A stretch of DNA of 18,790 bases, taken from positions 174,621 through 193,410 of the forward strand of contig JBBHKE010003580.1 in NCBI GenBank assembly GCA_037447655.1. The letters run 5' to 3'. The notes below the pieces were generated by a model. It was not told where the DNA came from. It worked only from the letters and a program-made list of their open reading frames with translations, and searched no databases. Within the stretch, counting starts at the first letter, position 1. Each line of letters opens with the position of its first letter. Positions 8,106 to 17,901 of this stretch are shown piece after piece. The position numbers were made by a program, and so were the translations under genes. This DNA is from Zygnema cylindricum (Eukaryota; Streptophyta; Zygnematophyceae; Zygnematales; Zygnemataceae).

Positions 8106-8760
8106 TTAATAGTCATCGGGTAACTTCATGAGCAGGTTGTTCAAGTTCATCTTTTCTGTTTCTACCTGACCAGCACTCTCTAGTTCCATGAAAAAGGTTG
8201 CAAGCTCATTACAAAAGTTTAGCATTTTCCTCCCTTTGTATGCATATGCATCTATTTTTTGATCAGCCAATTGTTGTTGCTGAAAAGTACCACTCCAGTA
8301 CATCTCTTTGAGGGCAAGCCACAAATCGGATGCCCTCTCCACCTGCAAATAAAGAGATGCAAGTCCTTGAGTATGATGGCGGAGAATGAAGTGTTTTGCC
8401 GCCATATTGTTGTTGTCCAAAGTATCAACATCATTCTCCTCATTTCTTGAAATAGTTGACATGAACGCTGAATCGGTTGCGATAGGTGTTGCTATCGGTG
8501 TAACTGTTTCCTTATCTTTCCCATTGTCCATCACAAAGCTCTCCCTGTCCTCCGAACCATCTGGTGAAGTTGGATCTGCTTTTCTGATAAACCTGCTTCC
8601 CCCAAACCATGGAGGAACGGCTGAACTGGATGGACGCTTCACTCGTCCACTTATTTTCCCCCAAAACCTCTTTTCACATATAGCCATTGTCATGATACTT
8701 TCCCAATATATGTAGCCTGCTCCAATAAATATGGGTACGCTAGAGGGTGCGCCTATAACC
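8106..8760 (-). pseudogene. Copia gag (UBN2-type) fragment, copy 1
   Basis: The open frame runs back from 8780 to a TAA right after MKLPDDY at 8106. Its first ~7 codons lie in LTR B and the next codons in the leader, so the true start is probably an internal Met such as in ESIMTMAI or FVMDNG. The last ~100 residues resemble the copia gag domain: MAAKHFILRH, ASDLWLALKEMYW, a Q-rich stretch, NELATFFMELE and LNNLLMKLPDDY. The usual N-terminal W-containing segment is not evident, so the 5' part may be deleted or rearranged. Gag would form the virus-like particle shell. Copy 2 has no gag. Confidence 0.8.
8740..8760 (-). other. Leader next to the 5' LTR (expected primer-binding site)
   Basis: Directly after the LTR B end the minus strand reads GGTTATAGGCGCACC. 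Most plant copia elements have a site complementary to initiator tRNA-Met here (beginning TGGTATCAGAGC). The resemblance is only partial, so the site is degenerate or primes from another tRNA. Confidence 0.3.
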
Positions 8761-9230
8761 TGAAATTCTGAGACCTCCATTGGCCCTCAGAGTAGGCATC
8801 TCACTCGAAGCCCCTAGGATAACCCTGACCCCTTTGAGTTTCCACAAGAATAACTCACTGCCACCCTGACAGATAACAAGTCAGACCAATTTCACCCTTG
8901 TGAAGACAAGACTCCCGTGAGTCGATAGCGAAAAAAATCTCTAAATTTGCTCCCGTGAGCAGTAAGTTATGAAGGGTCAAAGTTTACCTTTTGTATAGAA
9001 GCTCTCTGGGAGAAAGGGGTCTACCTACCAAATTTTCTAAGTCCTAAATCCCTCTCTAAACCCTATACTTCTAGAGTACGGCACAAATCAGATTACTGTG
9101 TTGTACAAAAAAGTACAAGTGCCGATGTACTTTCTATACGGCCATCGTACGGCATGGCCAAAATGTCGACGTTTACTATATCCAGATTTGCTCCCGTATT
9201 CTCCAAAGATGTCGCAAGCCAATGTGATTA

Positions 9231-9254
9231 TGCCACGTGTGAATAGACGTGGCA
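9231..9254. promoter_or_regulatory. G-box/ABRE-like inverted repeat in LTR B
   Basis: TGCCACGT (9231-9238) and its exact complement ACGTGGCA (9247-9254) are separated by 8 bp. The same pair is perfect in LTR A (3736-3759) and reduced in LTR C (CGCCACGT...ACGTGACA, 10915-10938). ACGT cores with GGC flanks are typical plant bZIP sites. It lies ~240 bp downstream of the TATA-like site in element orientation. Confidence 0.5.
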
Positions 9255-9489
9255 ATTACCAAAAACCACCAAAGCCCCATTCCGCGATCTCGACATCTAT
9301 TCTGGCCGTTCGATCAAGATCGGCATTTTAAGTCTAGCCGTCGAAAATAGATGTGCGGTACTTGTTTCGCCGTCGAAACAAATGCGCGGTATTAGTTTCG
9401 TGGAGTACATTACATCGTACGTTTTACAAAAACTTTGTCTATGTCAAAATTGTTTTCGCGTCGTTAAATGAAATCGTTGACGCATAAAT

Positions 9490-9504
9490 CTATAAATATT
9501 TATG
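9490..9504 (-). promoter_or_regulatory. TATA-like element of LTR B
   Basis: The minus strand reads CATAAATATTTATAG about 305 bp into the LTR, a plausible U3 promoter position. LTR A has the same sequence at 3995-4009. The corresponding place in LTR C has TATATAAAT (11236-11244) and TATATAGGG. Conservation of the position across three LTRs supports it; no start site can be placed. Confidence 0.45.
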
Positions 9505-9809
9505 AAACCGAATATACTTTAGCACAAATCCTAGACTCTTAGGATAAGGCTACTGGCTACTGCTTGACTTGACCGACGGTAGGTACCAGGATCAATCAAT
9601 CCAGGTCTGTCAATTCCTTTTTGATAAACTTACCAAAGTACTACCTGTCTACCTCTAGACAGCATGGGCAGCCATGGCTCTAGCTTCCTCTCCCACCTTC
9701 AGCGACTACAACAAGTATGGGAGTTGGAGAGAGAAGTTAGAGACACAGTGCCCCTGTTTCTTTTCTGCTCTTTGCCTAGAAAATACAAATAAAACCTTTA
9801 GTTTCTACA

Positions 9810-9824
9810 CTTCCCTTATTTTCT
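9810..9824 (-). other. Polypurine tract of copia copy 2
   Basis: The minus strand has AAAATAAGGGAAG directly before LTR B, identical to the tract at 4315. This shows that the sequence to the right of LTR B is a second internal region in the same orientation. Confidence 0.8.
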
Positions 9825-9870
9825 AGTCACTTTTCAATTTAAGACCACACTTCTCCCTGCAGAAAATTAG

Positions 9871-10303
9871 CTAAGGGAAAGGCACAGGTTTGGTCATCAT
9901 ATTTGCTACCATCTCGCTATCTGGTCTATACTCTAAACTGATTATTTTGTCTTCTACCTTCTCTCTAACAAAGCTAAGTCTAATGTCCATGTAATTGGCT
10001 TTAAAATGATGTTTAAAATTGTCAGCAATAGCGATTGCTGCCTGATTATCACAAAAAAAATTATGCACACCAATCTTAAGGTGACCAAGCTCACCAAGCA
10101 AAGACTTGACCCACATCAATTCTTTTACAGCAGAGCAAGAGGCCATATACTCAGCCTCCATGGTGGACTAAGCAATAACCTTCTGTTGTTTGCTACTCCA
10201 GCAACAAGCCCCATCACCCACATATAATACATATCCAGAAGTACATCTCCTCATATGAGCATCACCAAAACTAGCATCACTCCAAGTAGTGATGTCAGTA
10301 TTC
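9871..10303 (-). pseudogene. Copia RNase H C-terminal part, copy 2
   Basis: The readable piece 9871-10161 is EAEYMASCSAVKELMWVKSLLGELG, then FFCDNQAAIAIAD, to the C-terminus. It differs from copy 1 at few positions (I count 8 base changes over ~430 bp). The in-frame TAG at 10168-10170 matches the stop at 4673-4675. Beyond it the frame continues to 10303, where the solo LTR interrupts it. The remainder resumes at 11549. Confidence 0.9.
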
Positions 10304-11548
10304 TGAAACTCTGAGACCTCCATTGGCCCTCAGAGTATGCAGATCCAAAAGAAGCTAATCTAGATAGTGCCGACTCCAAGTTAATATAAACCCAAGTGAC
10401 TAACCCCTTGACAGTCAGAACCCCAATATTGATTCACCCCTGTGAAATAACACTTTCTGTGTGCTCAGTTCCACCACAGAATGCAAAGTTAGAATATGAG
10501 ATTTGGACACATTCACCCACTTTGACTTTCCCTTAGAAATACAGCCACCCTGGCAGACAAAAACTCTGACCGACTACACCCCTGTGTAGCCTGGACTCCC
10601 ATGAGTCCGCAGCAAAAAGAATCACTGAAAATGGTCAAGTAAATTGATAGTTATGGTTGGCCAAAGTTTGCCATTTATACAGGGTGCTCTCTGGGAGAGG
10701 CAGCTGCCTACCCTAAATTTTCTAAGTCCTAAACCCTCTTTAAAACTCTATCTACTGAAGTACGGCACCAATCAAATTACTGTGTCGTACAGAAAAGTAC
10801 AGGTGCCGGTGTACTTTCTGTACGGCCATTGTACGACGTGGCCAAAATGTCGACACGTGTCAAATCAGGATTAGTTCCTGTAATCTCCGAAATTCCCGTA
10901 GTCCAATGTTATCACGCCACGTGTCACCTGACGTGACAAAGACCGTAAAACACCAAAAGTACCTTTTCCGTGATCGCGGCGCTTATCGTAGCCGTCCGAT
11001 CAAAACCGGCTATAATCCTAGCCGCTGAAATTCGACGCGCAGTATTTGTTTCGCTATCGAAACAAATGCGCGGTATTTGTTTCGCTGTCGAATCAAATGC
11101 GCGGTATTTGTTTCGCTATCGAAACAAATGCGCGGTATCCGTTCTGCCCCCCATTCCGTACTTCGTACTAAATTAAACTATTTCTATGTACTAAGTATCT
11201 ATTTAGCCGTTAAACGGATGAATCTACATTTAACGATTTATATATTTGTCAAACCCTATATAACGTAATATCTGTTCTAGACATAACGGCTAGAGCTAAC
11301 GGCTAGTGCGGATTGACGGCCGGTAGGTACCAGGATCAATTCCTGGGTCCGTCGACTAACTTTTGGTAAGTCTACCTAATTTACCCCCTGTCTTCTCTAG
11401 AGAGCCTAGGCAGCCATGGCTCTAGCTCCCTATACAGCCTTCAGTGACTACAACAAGTATGGGAGCTTGGAAAAAGGGAGTTAGAGGCAGACCGCCTCAG
11501 CTCTTTTTCTATCCTAATACAGACCTATAAAATACTCAAATATCAACA
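10304..11548 (-). repeat. LTR C: solo LTR of a related copia subfamily, inserted in RNase H
   Basis: The 1245-bp sequence runs TGAAACTCTGAGACC...ATCAACA and is flanked by a perfect TATTC duplication (10299-10303 and 11549-11553). Copy 1 has the uninterrupted target once (around 4804-4808). The ends and several blocks match LTRs A and B, including the GGTAGGTACCAGGATCAAT segment and the G-box pair. It is clearly diverged: it has about 180 bp of extra sequence near the left end and a triplicated 31-bp unit. No internal sequence is present, so a full element probably collapsed by LTR-LTR recombination. The strand is inferred by similarity to LTRs A and B. Confidence 0.9.
11037..11129. repeat. 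Three 31-bp tandem units with internal hairpin in LTR C
   Basis: Units lie at 11037-11067, 11068-11098 and 11099-11129, followed by a partial fourth (GCGCGGTAT). Each holds TTTGTTTCG, a four-base loop and CGAAACAAA (one mismatch in unit 2). LTRs A and B have one full unit plus a fragment (3865-3905 in A). Confidence 0.88.
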
Positions 11549-12715
11549 TATTCCCACCACCCAAATGCAACCATAGATCCCTAGTTTTTATCAAATATCT
11601 AAGGACTCTCTTTGCTACCTCCCAATCTCCCTTAGTGGGAGCATTTAAACTTCTACTCAGCACTCCTACAGCTGCAACTAAATCCGGGCGGGTACAATTC
11701 ATAAAATAGATCTGGCTTCCCACTACTTGCCTGTAAGGAATAGTTTGCATGTACTTCTCTTCCTCAAGACCTAATTCCTCGTCTAAGATTATGACTCCTT
11801 CTTCCACACATCCCTCACTTCCCTTCTTTAACTCCATTGGAGTTATACAACTATTAGCCTTATCCATCTGAAACTTTTCCAACATGTTCCCTATTACATC
11901 TTTCTGCATGTTCCCTATTGCTTCTTTCTGAGTTAGTCTTATAATCTTTCTTTCTCGGTCTCTTTCTTCTTGAATACCCAAATTATATTTTGCCTCAACC
12001 ATATCCTTCATCTCAAATCTTCCATTAAGATCCGTTTTCAGTTTGCTAATTTTCTCCATTGATTTACTTAAAACAAGCAAATCATAAATATAAATTGCAA
12101 GAAAAATAGCACCTTCCTCATCTTCATAAACATAGATTGAGTGATCTGAGCTGATTCGGATGTATCCCATACTGGTAAGAAACTCATCAAGCTTCTTATT
12201 CCACTGTCGGGGCGCCTGTTTCAAACCATAAAGAGATTTGATCAGTCCGCATACCTTACTCTCCTCTCCTTGCTCCACAAATCCTTCGAGTTGTCGCATG
12301 AAGATCTGCTCTTCCAATTCTCCATGGAAAAAGGCTAACTTGATGTCCATTTGGTGCACTTCCATGTCTTCCGTTGCCGCTAGACTGAGAAGTATGCGGA
12401 CGAAGGGGAATCTGATGACCGAGGAAAAGGTTTCCTCATAGTCGATTCCCTCTTTGTGTTTAAATCCTTTGGCCACTAACAGGGCCTTGTAGCGCTCAAT
12501 GGTGTTATCTGGGATTAGTTTTAATTTGAACACCCACTTAGAACCGATTGGTTTTCAATTTGGGAGACAATCCACCAGTTCCCAAGTATCAGCTGCCATA
12601 ATTGAAGCCATCTCCTCATTTATGGTTGTCTTCCACCGGTTCATTTCTGGACAATTCATCGCCTCTCTATAAGTCTGAGGTTCATCCGGATGAGATAGTT
12701 TTGTTACCTTGTTAT
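11549..12715 (-). pseudogene. Copia reverse transcriptase and RNase H N-terminal part, copy 2
   Basis: A long open stretch (11554-12554) carries the RT core: YKALLVAKGF, MDIKLAFFHGELEEQIFM, GLKQAPRQW and the same altered YIYD in place of YxDD. It continues through the 21-bp duplication into MLEKFQMDKANSC and LWLHLGGGN. There the solo LTR cuts RNase H and adds an artificial tail. Upstream, an in-frame TGA at 12555-12557 replaces an Arg codon that copy 1 keeps (CGA), a CpG-to-TpG type change; beyond it MNRWKTTINEEM is still readable. The GTG at 12531-12533 is not a real start. The 11812-12550 block is nearly identical to copy 1. Confidence 0.92.
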
Positions 12716-12719
12716 TAAC

Positions 12720-13052
12720 CTATTTTTCTTGCAACCTTTTGCTGCTTCTTCTTCCTCCCTCAAAATCTGTTCTCGGAATAGATGGTTCCCGTGGTTTCTT
12801 TCGAACAATCCCGGCTTCTCCCTTGTCCCTTGATTCCGGATCAATTTCCACGACGTCTTCCACTTCGGGTAGTGTTGTCACTAGAGTTTCCGCGGCCGAG
12901 TCCTTCTCCGTTTGATTTGTACCTGCTAGAATGTCATCTTGTTTGAAACCTAGATAATTAGGAAGCTCAAAGTCATCAAAATTTTCTGACTCAAATCTGA
13001 TTTTTACTGACTTTGTATACTTGAAGAGATCCACAGACTTTCCTTCATCCAT
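12720..13052 (-). pseudogene. Integrase-RT linker, copia copy 2
   Basis: The 110-residue open stretch reads MDEGKSVDLFKYTKS, an acidic part (VEDVVEIDPES) and a basic tail (RRSSKRLQEK), ending at a TAA. It corresponds to the C-terminal extension of copia integrase before RT. It is in better condition than copy 1 and lacks the 54-bp duplication. Confidence 0.8.
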
Positions 13053-13880
13053 AACTACTAGGTGCTCTACTAAAATTATATCTTCTCTTTTTAGATCATT
13101 AACTCTATATCCTTTTACGTCCTCATCATATCCTAATAAGTACCAGGTTTTCCTTTAGGATCTAATTTCCAATTAGACCAATATGTATCTAAACTAAACA
13201 CTTGACTGCCGAAAACCTTCAAGTGAGATATGTTGGGTTTCTTGCAGGTCCATCTCTCATAGGGTGTTTGGCCTTTTACCGCTGAAGTATGAACTCTATT
13301 TTTGAGATAATTAGCAGAGTTCATTGCTTCGGCCCAAAACCTTTTTCCTATCTTCTTATCCGACAACATACTTCTAGCACTATCACTTAGTGTCCTATTT
13401 AACCTTTCAGCTACCCCATTCTGTTCTGGGTTTTCTGGAACTGTCTTTTGGTGTTGGACTTCGTCTTCCCTCAAAAAATCCTCAAACTGGTTAGAGGTAT
13501 ATTCTCCACCATTGTCACTCTTTACTCTTCTAATTGGGGTTTCATGAAGTTTTTCACTCCGTGCGTTATATTGTTCAAAACATTCCTGAGCCTCTAAATT
13601 ATTTTTCAAAAAATACACCCTTAATTTTCAAAAAATACACCTTGGAATACCGCAACCAATCATCGATGATAGTCATCATAAATCTCTTCCCCCCGGGTGA
13701 GTGCACTTTTGCCGGTCCCCAAATATCTATGTGTACCAAATCTAGAATCTTATCTCCCTTATAGCTGGCAGTTTTTGGAAAGGGTAACTTGTGTGCTTTT
13801 TCTTGAGCACATCCACTACAATCACTTAGATTCTCACTCTCACCGAACTGAATCCCTTCCACTACTCCCATCTTTTTCAT
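13050..13880 (-). pseudogene. Copia integrase, copy 2 (catalytic residues kept, frameshifted)
   Basis: All three catalytic acidic positions are visible: Asp in LVHIDIWGPAKVH, Asp in VKSDNGGEYTS and Glu in NPEQNGVAERLNRTL. The zinc Cys pair is in SDCSGCAQEKAHKLPFP. Two lesions break it. A 22-bp tandem duplication at 13603-13641 (TTTTCAAAAAATACACC repeated) shifts the frame after SKVYFLK. A one-base loss near 13143-13145, compared with copy 1, shifts it after DPKGKPG. This copy keeps the first catalytic Asp that copy 1 lost. Confidence 0.9.
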
Positions 13881-14215
13881 CTCTCTTATGTAGATTCACA
13901 TACCCAAGCCTCTTATGCCACAACATTATATCATGAACACCAACATAATTAAGTTTCTTCTTTTCATTGCTTAAAAACAGCCTAAACATCCGTTGGCTAC
14001 CTTTTTCAGCAGAGAAATAAACTTCCTCCTCAAAACTAGCAGTAAAGACTCTTTTCCTAGTGTTAGTATCAAAACCCTTATCATCTAATACAGATGTAGA
14101 GATGAGGTTTTTTTCAGCTCCAGAATAAACAATACATTGGAAATGCATGATACAGCTGTTGTGACTTCTATCCACTTGCATCCGCAAATCGATAATCTAC
14201 AACCTTAGAATCCTT
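13840..14215 (-). pseudogene. GAG-pre-integrase and protease C-terminal remnant, copia copy 2
   Basis: The 115-residue stretch contains YSGAEKNLISTSVLDDKG, the end of the protease domain, then VHDIMLWHKRLGYVNLHK, the pre-integrase motif with its second His changed to Tyr. Similarity to copy 1 fades near 14,205-14,215. To the right there is no protease active site, zinc knuckle, gag or LTR, so copy 2 is truncated at its 5' end. Confidence 0.82.
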
Positions 14216-14466
14216 GACTTTTGCAGAAATAAAGTTGTTGGGTGGCTTTGGCAGAGATCTAAAAAGTACACGAAAAAGATAAACTATTTTTTTGCGCATA
14301 TTGTTTGTTTTACCCCACTATAGGAATGTCTAGTCCGGCAAATTTCAATCCTTCAATTTGCCCACGGATTGGATAATTTTTGTGTTGTGCAAAAGCCAAA
14401 AACTATTATTTTTCGGTTGATGACTGTATTGGTTCTCCGTATTTTTGACCAGGGCCTGAACTGAAC
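14216..14466. other. Unannotated flank next to truncated copia copy 2
   Basis: About 250 bp of AT-rich sequence without a coding frame or element end that I can recognise. Confidence 0.4.
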
Positions 14467-15173
14467 AACAACAAGGGCATTTTTGCATTTAACCGAAACT
14501 TTAGTCTTGTAAGTTTGTTTTAGCGAAGATTCTGCGTACTACTTTTAGAACATTTCTATATAAAGAAATGAAATTCTTACTTTAGATTGTGACAGATGTA
14601 GGGATGGGTGTAATTTGTGACGGTTGTAGATGACTACAAAACTCGCAAGAATAGATGACGTTTACAAAATAGCGATGGTTGTAGACGTCTAACTACTTAT
14701 GACATTGTAGATATTTGGGGTTTGTGACATTTTGACGTCACGCTCGAATTATGACAACGTCGACGTCACAAATTCTAAAACTTTCCACCATGGTTTCCTG
14801 ATTTTATTTTTTAGTGTTTTCTCAGTCTACTTGCCATCAAATTACGCCCAAAGATAGTCAAAAGAAATCATTTTTAGAGATCTTTCATTTGTTACCATTT
14901 TTGACGTTTTTCATAACAAGAATTGTGAGATAGACGTGGTAGTGAGAGAGGAAGAAAGAAAGAGAGAGGCGCGTTCACGGACTTCTCTTTTGCAAAATGG
15001 CGTCCGTGTGTCGAGACCCCCTCCACGGCCCCTATATGAATAAAAGCGCACGGGAAAAAGTTACGCACAGGCTGGAAACGTGTAGTGGGTATTTTTGTGG
15101 TACTCCGCGGACAAAAAATTGTCAAAAAATTCGAACACCTGCGGCATCATCTGCATATTCGCTCACATCATGG

Positions 15174-15217
15174 AACTTTATTTAAAATCACCTCGCGAGG
15201 TGATTTTATATAAAGTT
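15174..15217. repeat. 44-bp near-perfect palindrome
   Basis: Two 22-bp arms (15174-15195 and 15196-15217) are reverse complements with one mismatch and no loop. The centre is CACCTCGCGAGGTG. The first repeat unit carries it just before GTTTGAAGATGAG. The second unit has a degraded version (TTTAAAACACATCGC then CGATACGATTTATG) at the same place, before GTTTGAAGATGAC near 15975. Confidence 0.9.
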
Positions 15218-16281
15218 TGAAGATGAGTTGGAAGGACGCGAAAGTGGGTTGAAACGCGTTAGACGACAAATTGCATCGTGCTAGACGACAAACTCCAGTA
15301 CATAAAAAGTTTGAAGGTAATGCAACTTGTACAGTGGTAATTTCAAGTTTGTGGTACGGTTGTGGATTTTCTCGTTTTTTTTCTAAGTTATGGAGGAAAA
15401 CGACCGAAAACAACTGTAACTTTAGAACATGGGAAAATGCCCTTAGTGCTTACCCGGCGGACCTGGATTTGAGGTGTCTCTATGTGTTTACCCAAAATTG
15501 CTATTTCACTTTATGAGGATTGTATAGGTCAACAATGCCCGTGATGGTTGCCTACGTGTACAATCTGTCTTACCGCACTGTATTTTTCGAATTTTTTTGA
15601 ATCGTCGCAAGACACATCGTAATTTTTGAAGCGATTTGGCATGTCACAAGTCATTGCGTGACATTGTAGACGTACAACCTTGCATCCGTGGCTATATAAC
15701 ACGCCTTTGCGTAAACCTCTCCTGTCCGGTCGCCATGACTTTGCACATTTTTCTCCATCGGAAATTTTACACCTTTACGTGAAATGACACTGCACCATCG
15801 AGACCCCTTAAAAAAAAATTTGTACAAGGTGCATGTGCACAAAAACGAACAACTTTTTACTTTTTTCCGTGGTCAAAAAATTATAAAAACTTTTCACACG
15901 TGATAATATGTTTTCTTTTTTGTGAAAACGGCTATACTGTATTTAAAACACATCGCCGATACGATTTATGATAAGTTTGAAGATGACGTGACACTAGGTC
16001 GAAAAAACACAATACGACAAATTTTCGAACATCCAAAGTTCGAGGATGATGTAAATTGTACTGTAAAAATTTGCGATTTCTTTGTACGGTTGCAACTTTA
16101 CCAATATGACGCTAAGTTATAAAGGGAAACAATAGAAAAAACCCGTACATAGGGTGTGTGCCCATGTAACCGAAACTTTAGAATGTTACTTTGGATTTTA
16201 GCTCAGATTTTACTCTGTAAGTTTCAAAGTGTTTCTATATCAATCGTTACTTGCGCCTTCATTACTTCAAATATATGATAG

Positions 16282-16297
16282 TTGTAGACGTCTACAA
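16282..16297. repeat. Perfect 16-bp palindrome TTGTAGACGTCTACAA
   Basis: Partial versions recur nearby (GTTGTAGACGTCTAAC at 14680, GACGTCTACAAAAACGG at 16356, GTTGTAGATGACTAC at 14624). It is the best-preserved member of the family's GACGTC palindromes. Confidence 0.7.
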
Positions 16298-16964
16298 AAT
16301 GTGCGACAGAGTACGAAACGAAATGTAGACGACAACAAAATTTCCCGAAATTGGTGACGTCTACAAAAACGGTGACGGTTGTAGATGTGGAGGTTTTTGT
16401 GACATTGTATATGTTTAGGGTTTTATGACATAATGAAGTCATACTACTTTGTGACGTCATCAGTACGTAGATTTTTTGTCAGGGCTTCTCGGTTTCTTTT
16501 TCTTATTTTTTATCATTCGATATGCTATCAAACTCAAACTAAAAATATTAAAAAATATATATATATATATATAATATCCTTTCATTTTATACTATTTTTG
16601 TTGCATTTCATTTAAATAAGAGAGAAAGAGGAGAGGTCGAGTGCGAAAGAGGGGGAAAGACGAGGACGACGTAAACTTTGTGACGAGCAAGGAAAAAAAT
16701 AGCGTGTACTCTCCCTCATTTAAAAATTTTGGAAGACATTTCACCCGTGTAATACCGTTTTGCTATTCGTCAATAGGGTATTGTTTTAATTAATATCAGG
16801 TCGCTGTTTGATTCCAGTACAAGTGTGAAGATGAGATGGCGTGACATGGAAGTGGGTCGATAATAACTCCAAACTAACGGACTATCCAGAGCTCCAAGAT
16901 GACGCAAAATGTATTTTGGTTCTTTGCCCATTTTTCGTACGGCGTAATATTTTATCGTTTCAAG

Positions 16965-17266
16965 CATAACTCAAAAGTAGGTGAAAGTAGGCCCATACAA
17001 TATGCCTATTGTATGCAAAATATATACAATATGACCTTAAGACCCATATTTGTCATCGGACCTATTGACATTTAAAACATAGACCAAAAATTGGACCAAT
17101 TAAAACATTAGACAAAAATTTTTATTTACCGTCAGATTGGGCCGATCGGATTGTCAAGTTGATTAAAGTAGCGATCTAAGAAGATCACATGAAAAGCCCA
17201 TAACACAACTTACGATAAAGGCGCCGACCAAAGGCCTACCATAAAAACGTCTACTTTTGAACTATG
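16965..17266. mobile_element. 302-bp MITE with perfect 8-bp target duplication
   Basis: The element begins CATAACTCAAAAGTAG and ends with the inverted CTACTTTTGAACTATG (14 of 16 paired). GTTTCAAG flanks it on both sides (16957-16964 and 17267-17274). It aligns in inverted orientation with both ends of the element at 1967-3003, including GTTGTGTTATGGGCTTTTC and a CATACAATA/TATTGTATG hairpin. It is a short, non-autonomous relative lacking the nested insertion and ~180 bp more. There is no coding capacity. The 8-bp duplication points to hAT, by inference. Confidence 0.92.
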
Positions 17267-17901
17267 GTTTCAAGTCCCATTTTCTGTGAAAACGACAGGA
17301 AAAAACCCTTACTTGAACATATGGGCACACACCTTTAGCCACATGGTTCCGTACCTTTACTCTCATAAAAACCCTCGAAATCAGTGTTCATTTTGATGAA
17401 AAATACGTCTTGAAAATTCGACATTCGGAAAGCTTGAATACGCGCCAACATAAAGTCTAGAAACAAGTAAGACAAGCCTTGATTATCTAGGAAATCTACA
17501 GTACACCGTGCATCGCTATTACTGTAGCGTTAATTTCTTTTTCGCCTCATAAAAAATATTTTCTCCGTACACACTAGTCCGATTTTCAGATGGAGACCGA
17601 CAATCGGAAGGTGAGAACCTTACCTTTCAATCGCAGCCGTCAGATCCAAATCCGACATGTGTGTACTAAAAAAAACGTTTTAAGTGGCAAAAAAACATTA
17701 ACACTAATAGCGATTCAAGGTGTAGTTGAAGTTGGTTCAATTTTTATAAATTCCGTTGAATGTTTTAGAACGTCCATTTTACTATTCTAGAATTCATCGA
17801 CGGATCGGTCGCGGTCGCCAAGGCGGGCTCAGCAATGGTAGAAGATAGTACTTGTTTTGAATAAGTACGATATATATCATATGGTTTTAGGAATAAGTAC
17901 A

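Larger units (their letters stand above)
8761..9809 (-). repeat. LTR B: 5' LTR of copia copy 1, shared with copy 2
   Basis: The 1049-bp LTR runs from TGAAATTCTG at 8761 to CTACA at 9809. On its left is copy 1 gag and leader; on its right is the polypurine tract and RNase H of copy 2. It therefore serves as 5' LTR for copy 1 and 3' LTR for copy 2, the layout expected after recombination between elements. Across the last ~410 bp it differs from LTR A at about 20 positions. Confidence 0.88.
14467..17345. repeat. Three diverged tandem copies of a GACGTC-rich repeat
   Basis: Recurrent anchors in the same order define units at about 14467-15420, 15420-16140 (partial) and 16140-17345. They are: AACCGAAACTTTAG (14491, 16160), GTGACGGTTGTAGATG (14618, 16373), a TGACGTCA-like palindrome (14730, 16450), a GAGAGA patch (14941, 16619), GAAGATGA followed by GACG/GTGAC (15214, 15978, 16828), and GAAAACGAC or GGAAACAA followed by AACCC or AACTG (15396, 16125, 17287). 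Identity is low, so the duplication is old. The third unit is split by the MITE at 16965. I find no gene; the short open frames are not conserved between copies. Confidence 0.6.

Noticed and set aside
3252-14215. Reading the copia complex as an endogenous virus with an envelope gene
   Set aside because: The domain order (gag, protease, integrase, RT, RNase H, then polypurine tract directly before the LTR) leaves no room for an extra gene.
15187-15208. Palindrome read as a bacterial-type terminator or a microRNA precursor
   Set aside because: There is no loop and no transcription context, and the surroundings are plant repeats; it is kept only as a palindrome.
14892-16460. Several 60-80 codon frames on both strands in the tandem repeat
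   Set aside because: Frames and residues are not conserved between repeat units, and there are no motifs or flanking gene signals.
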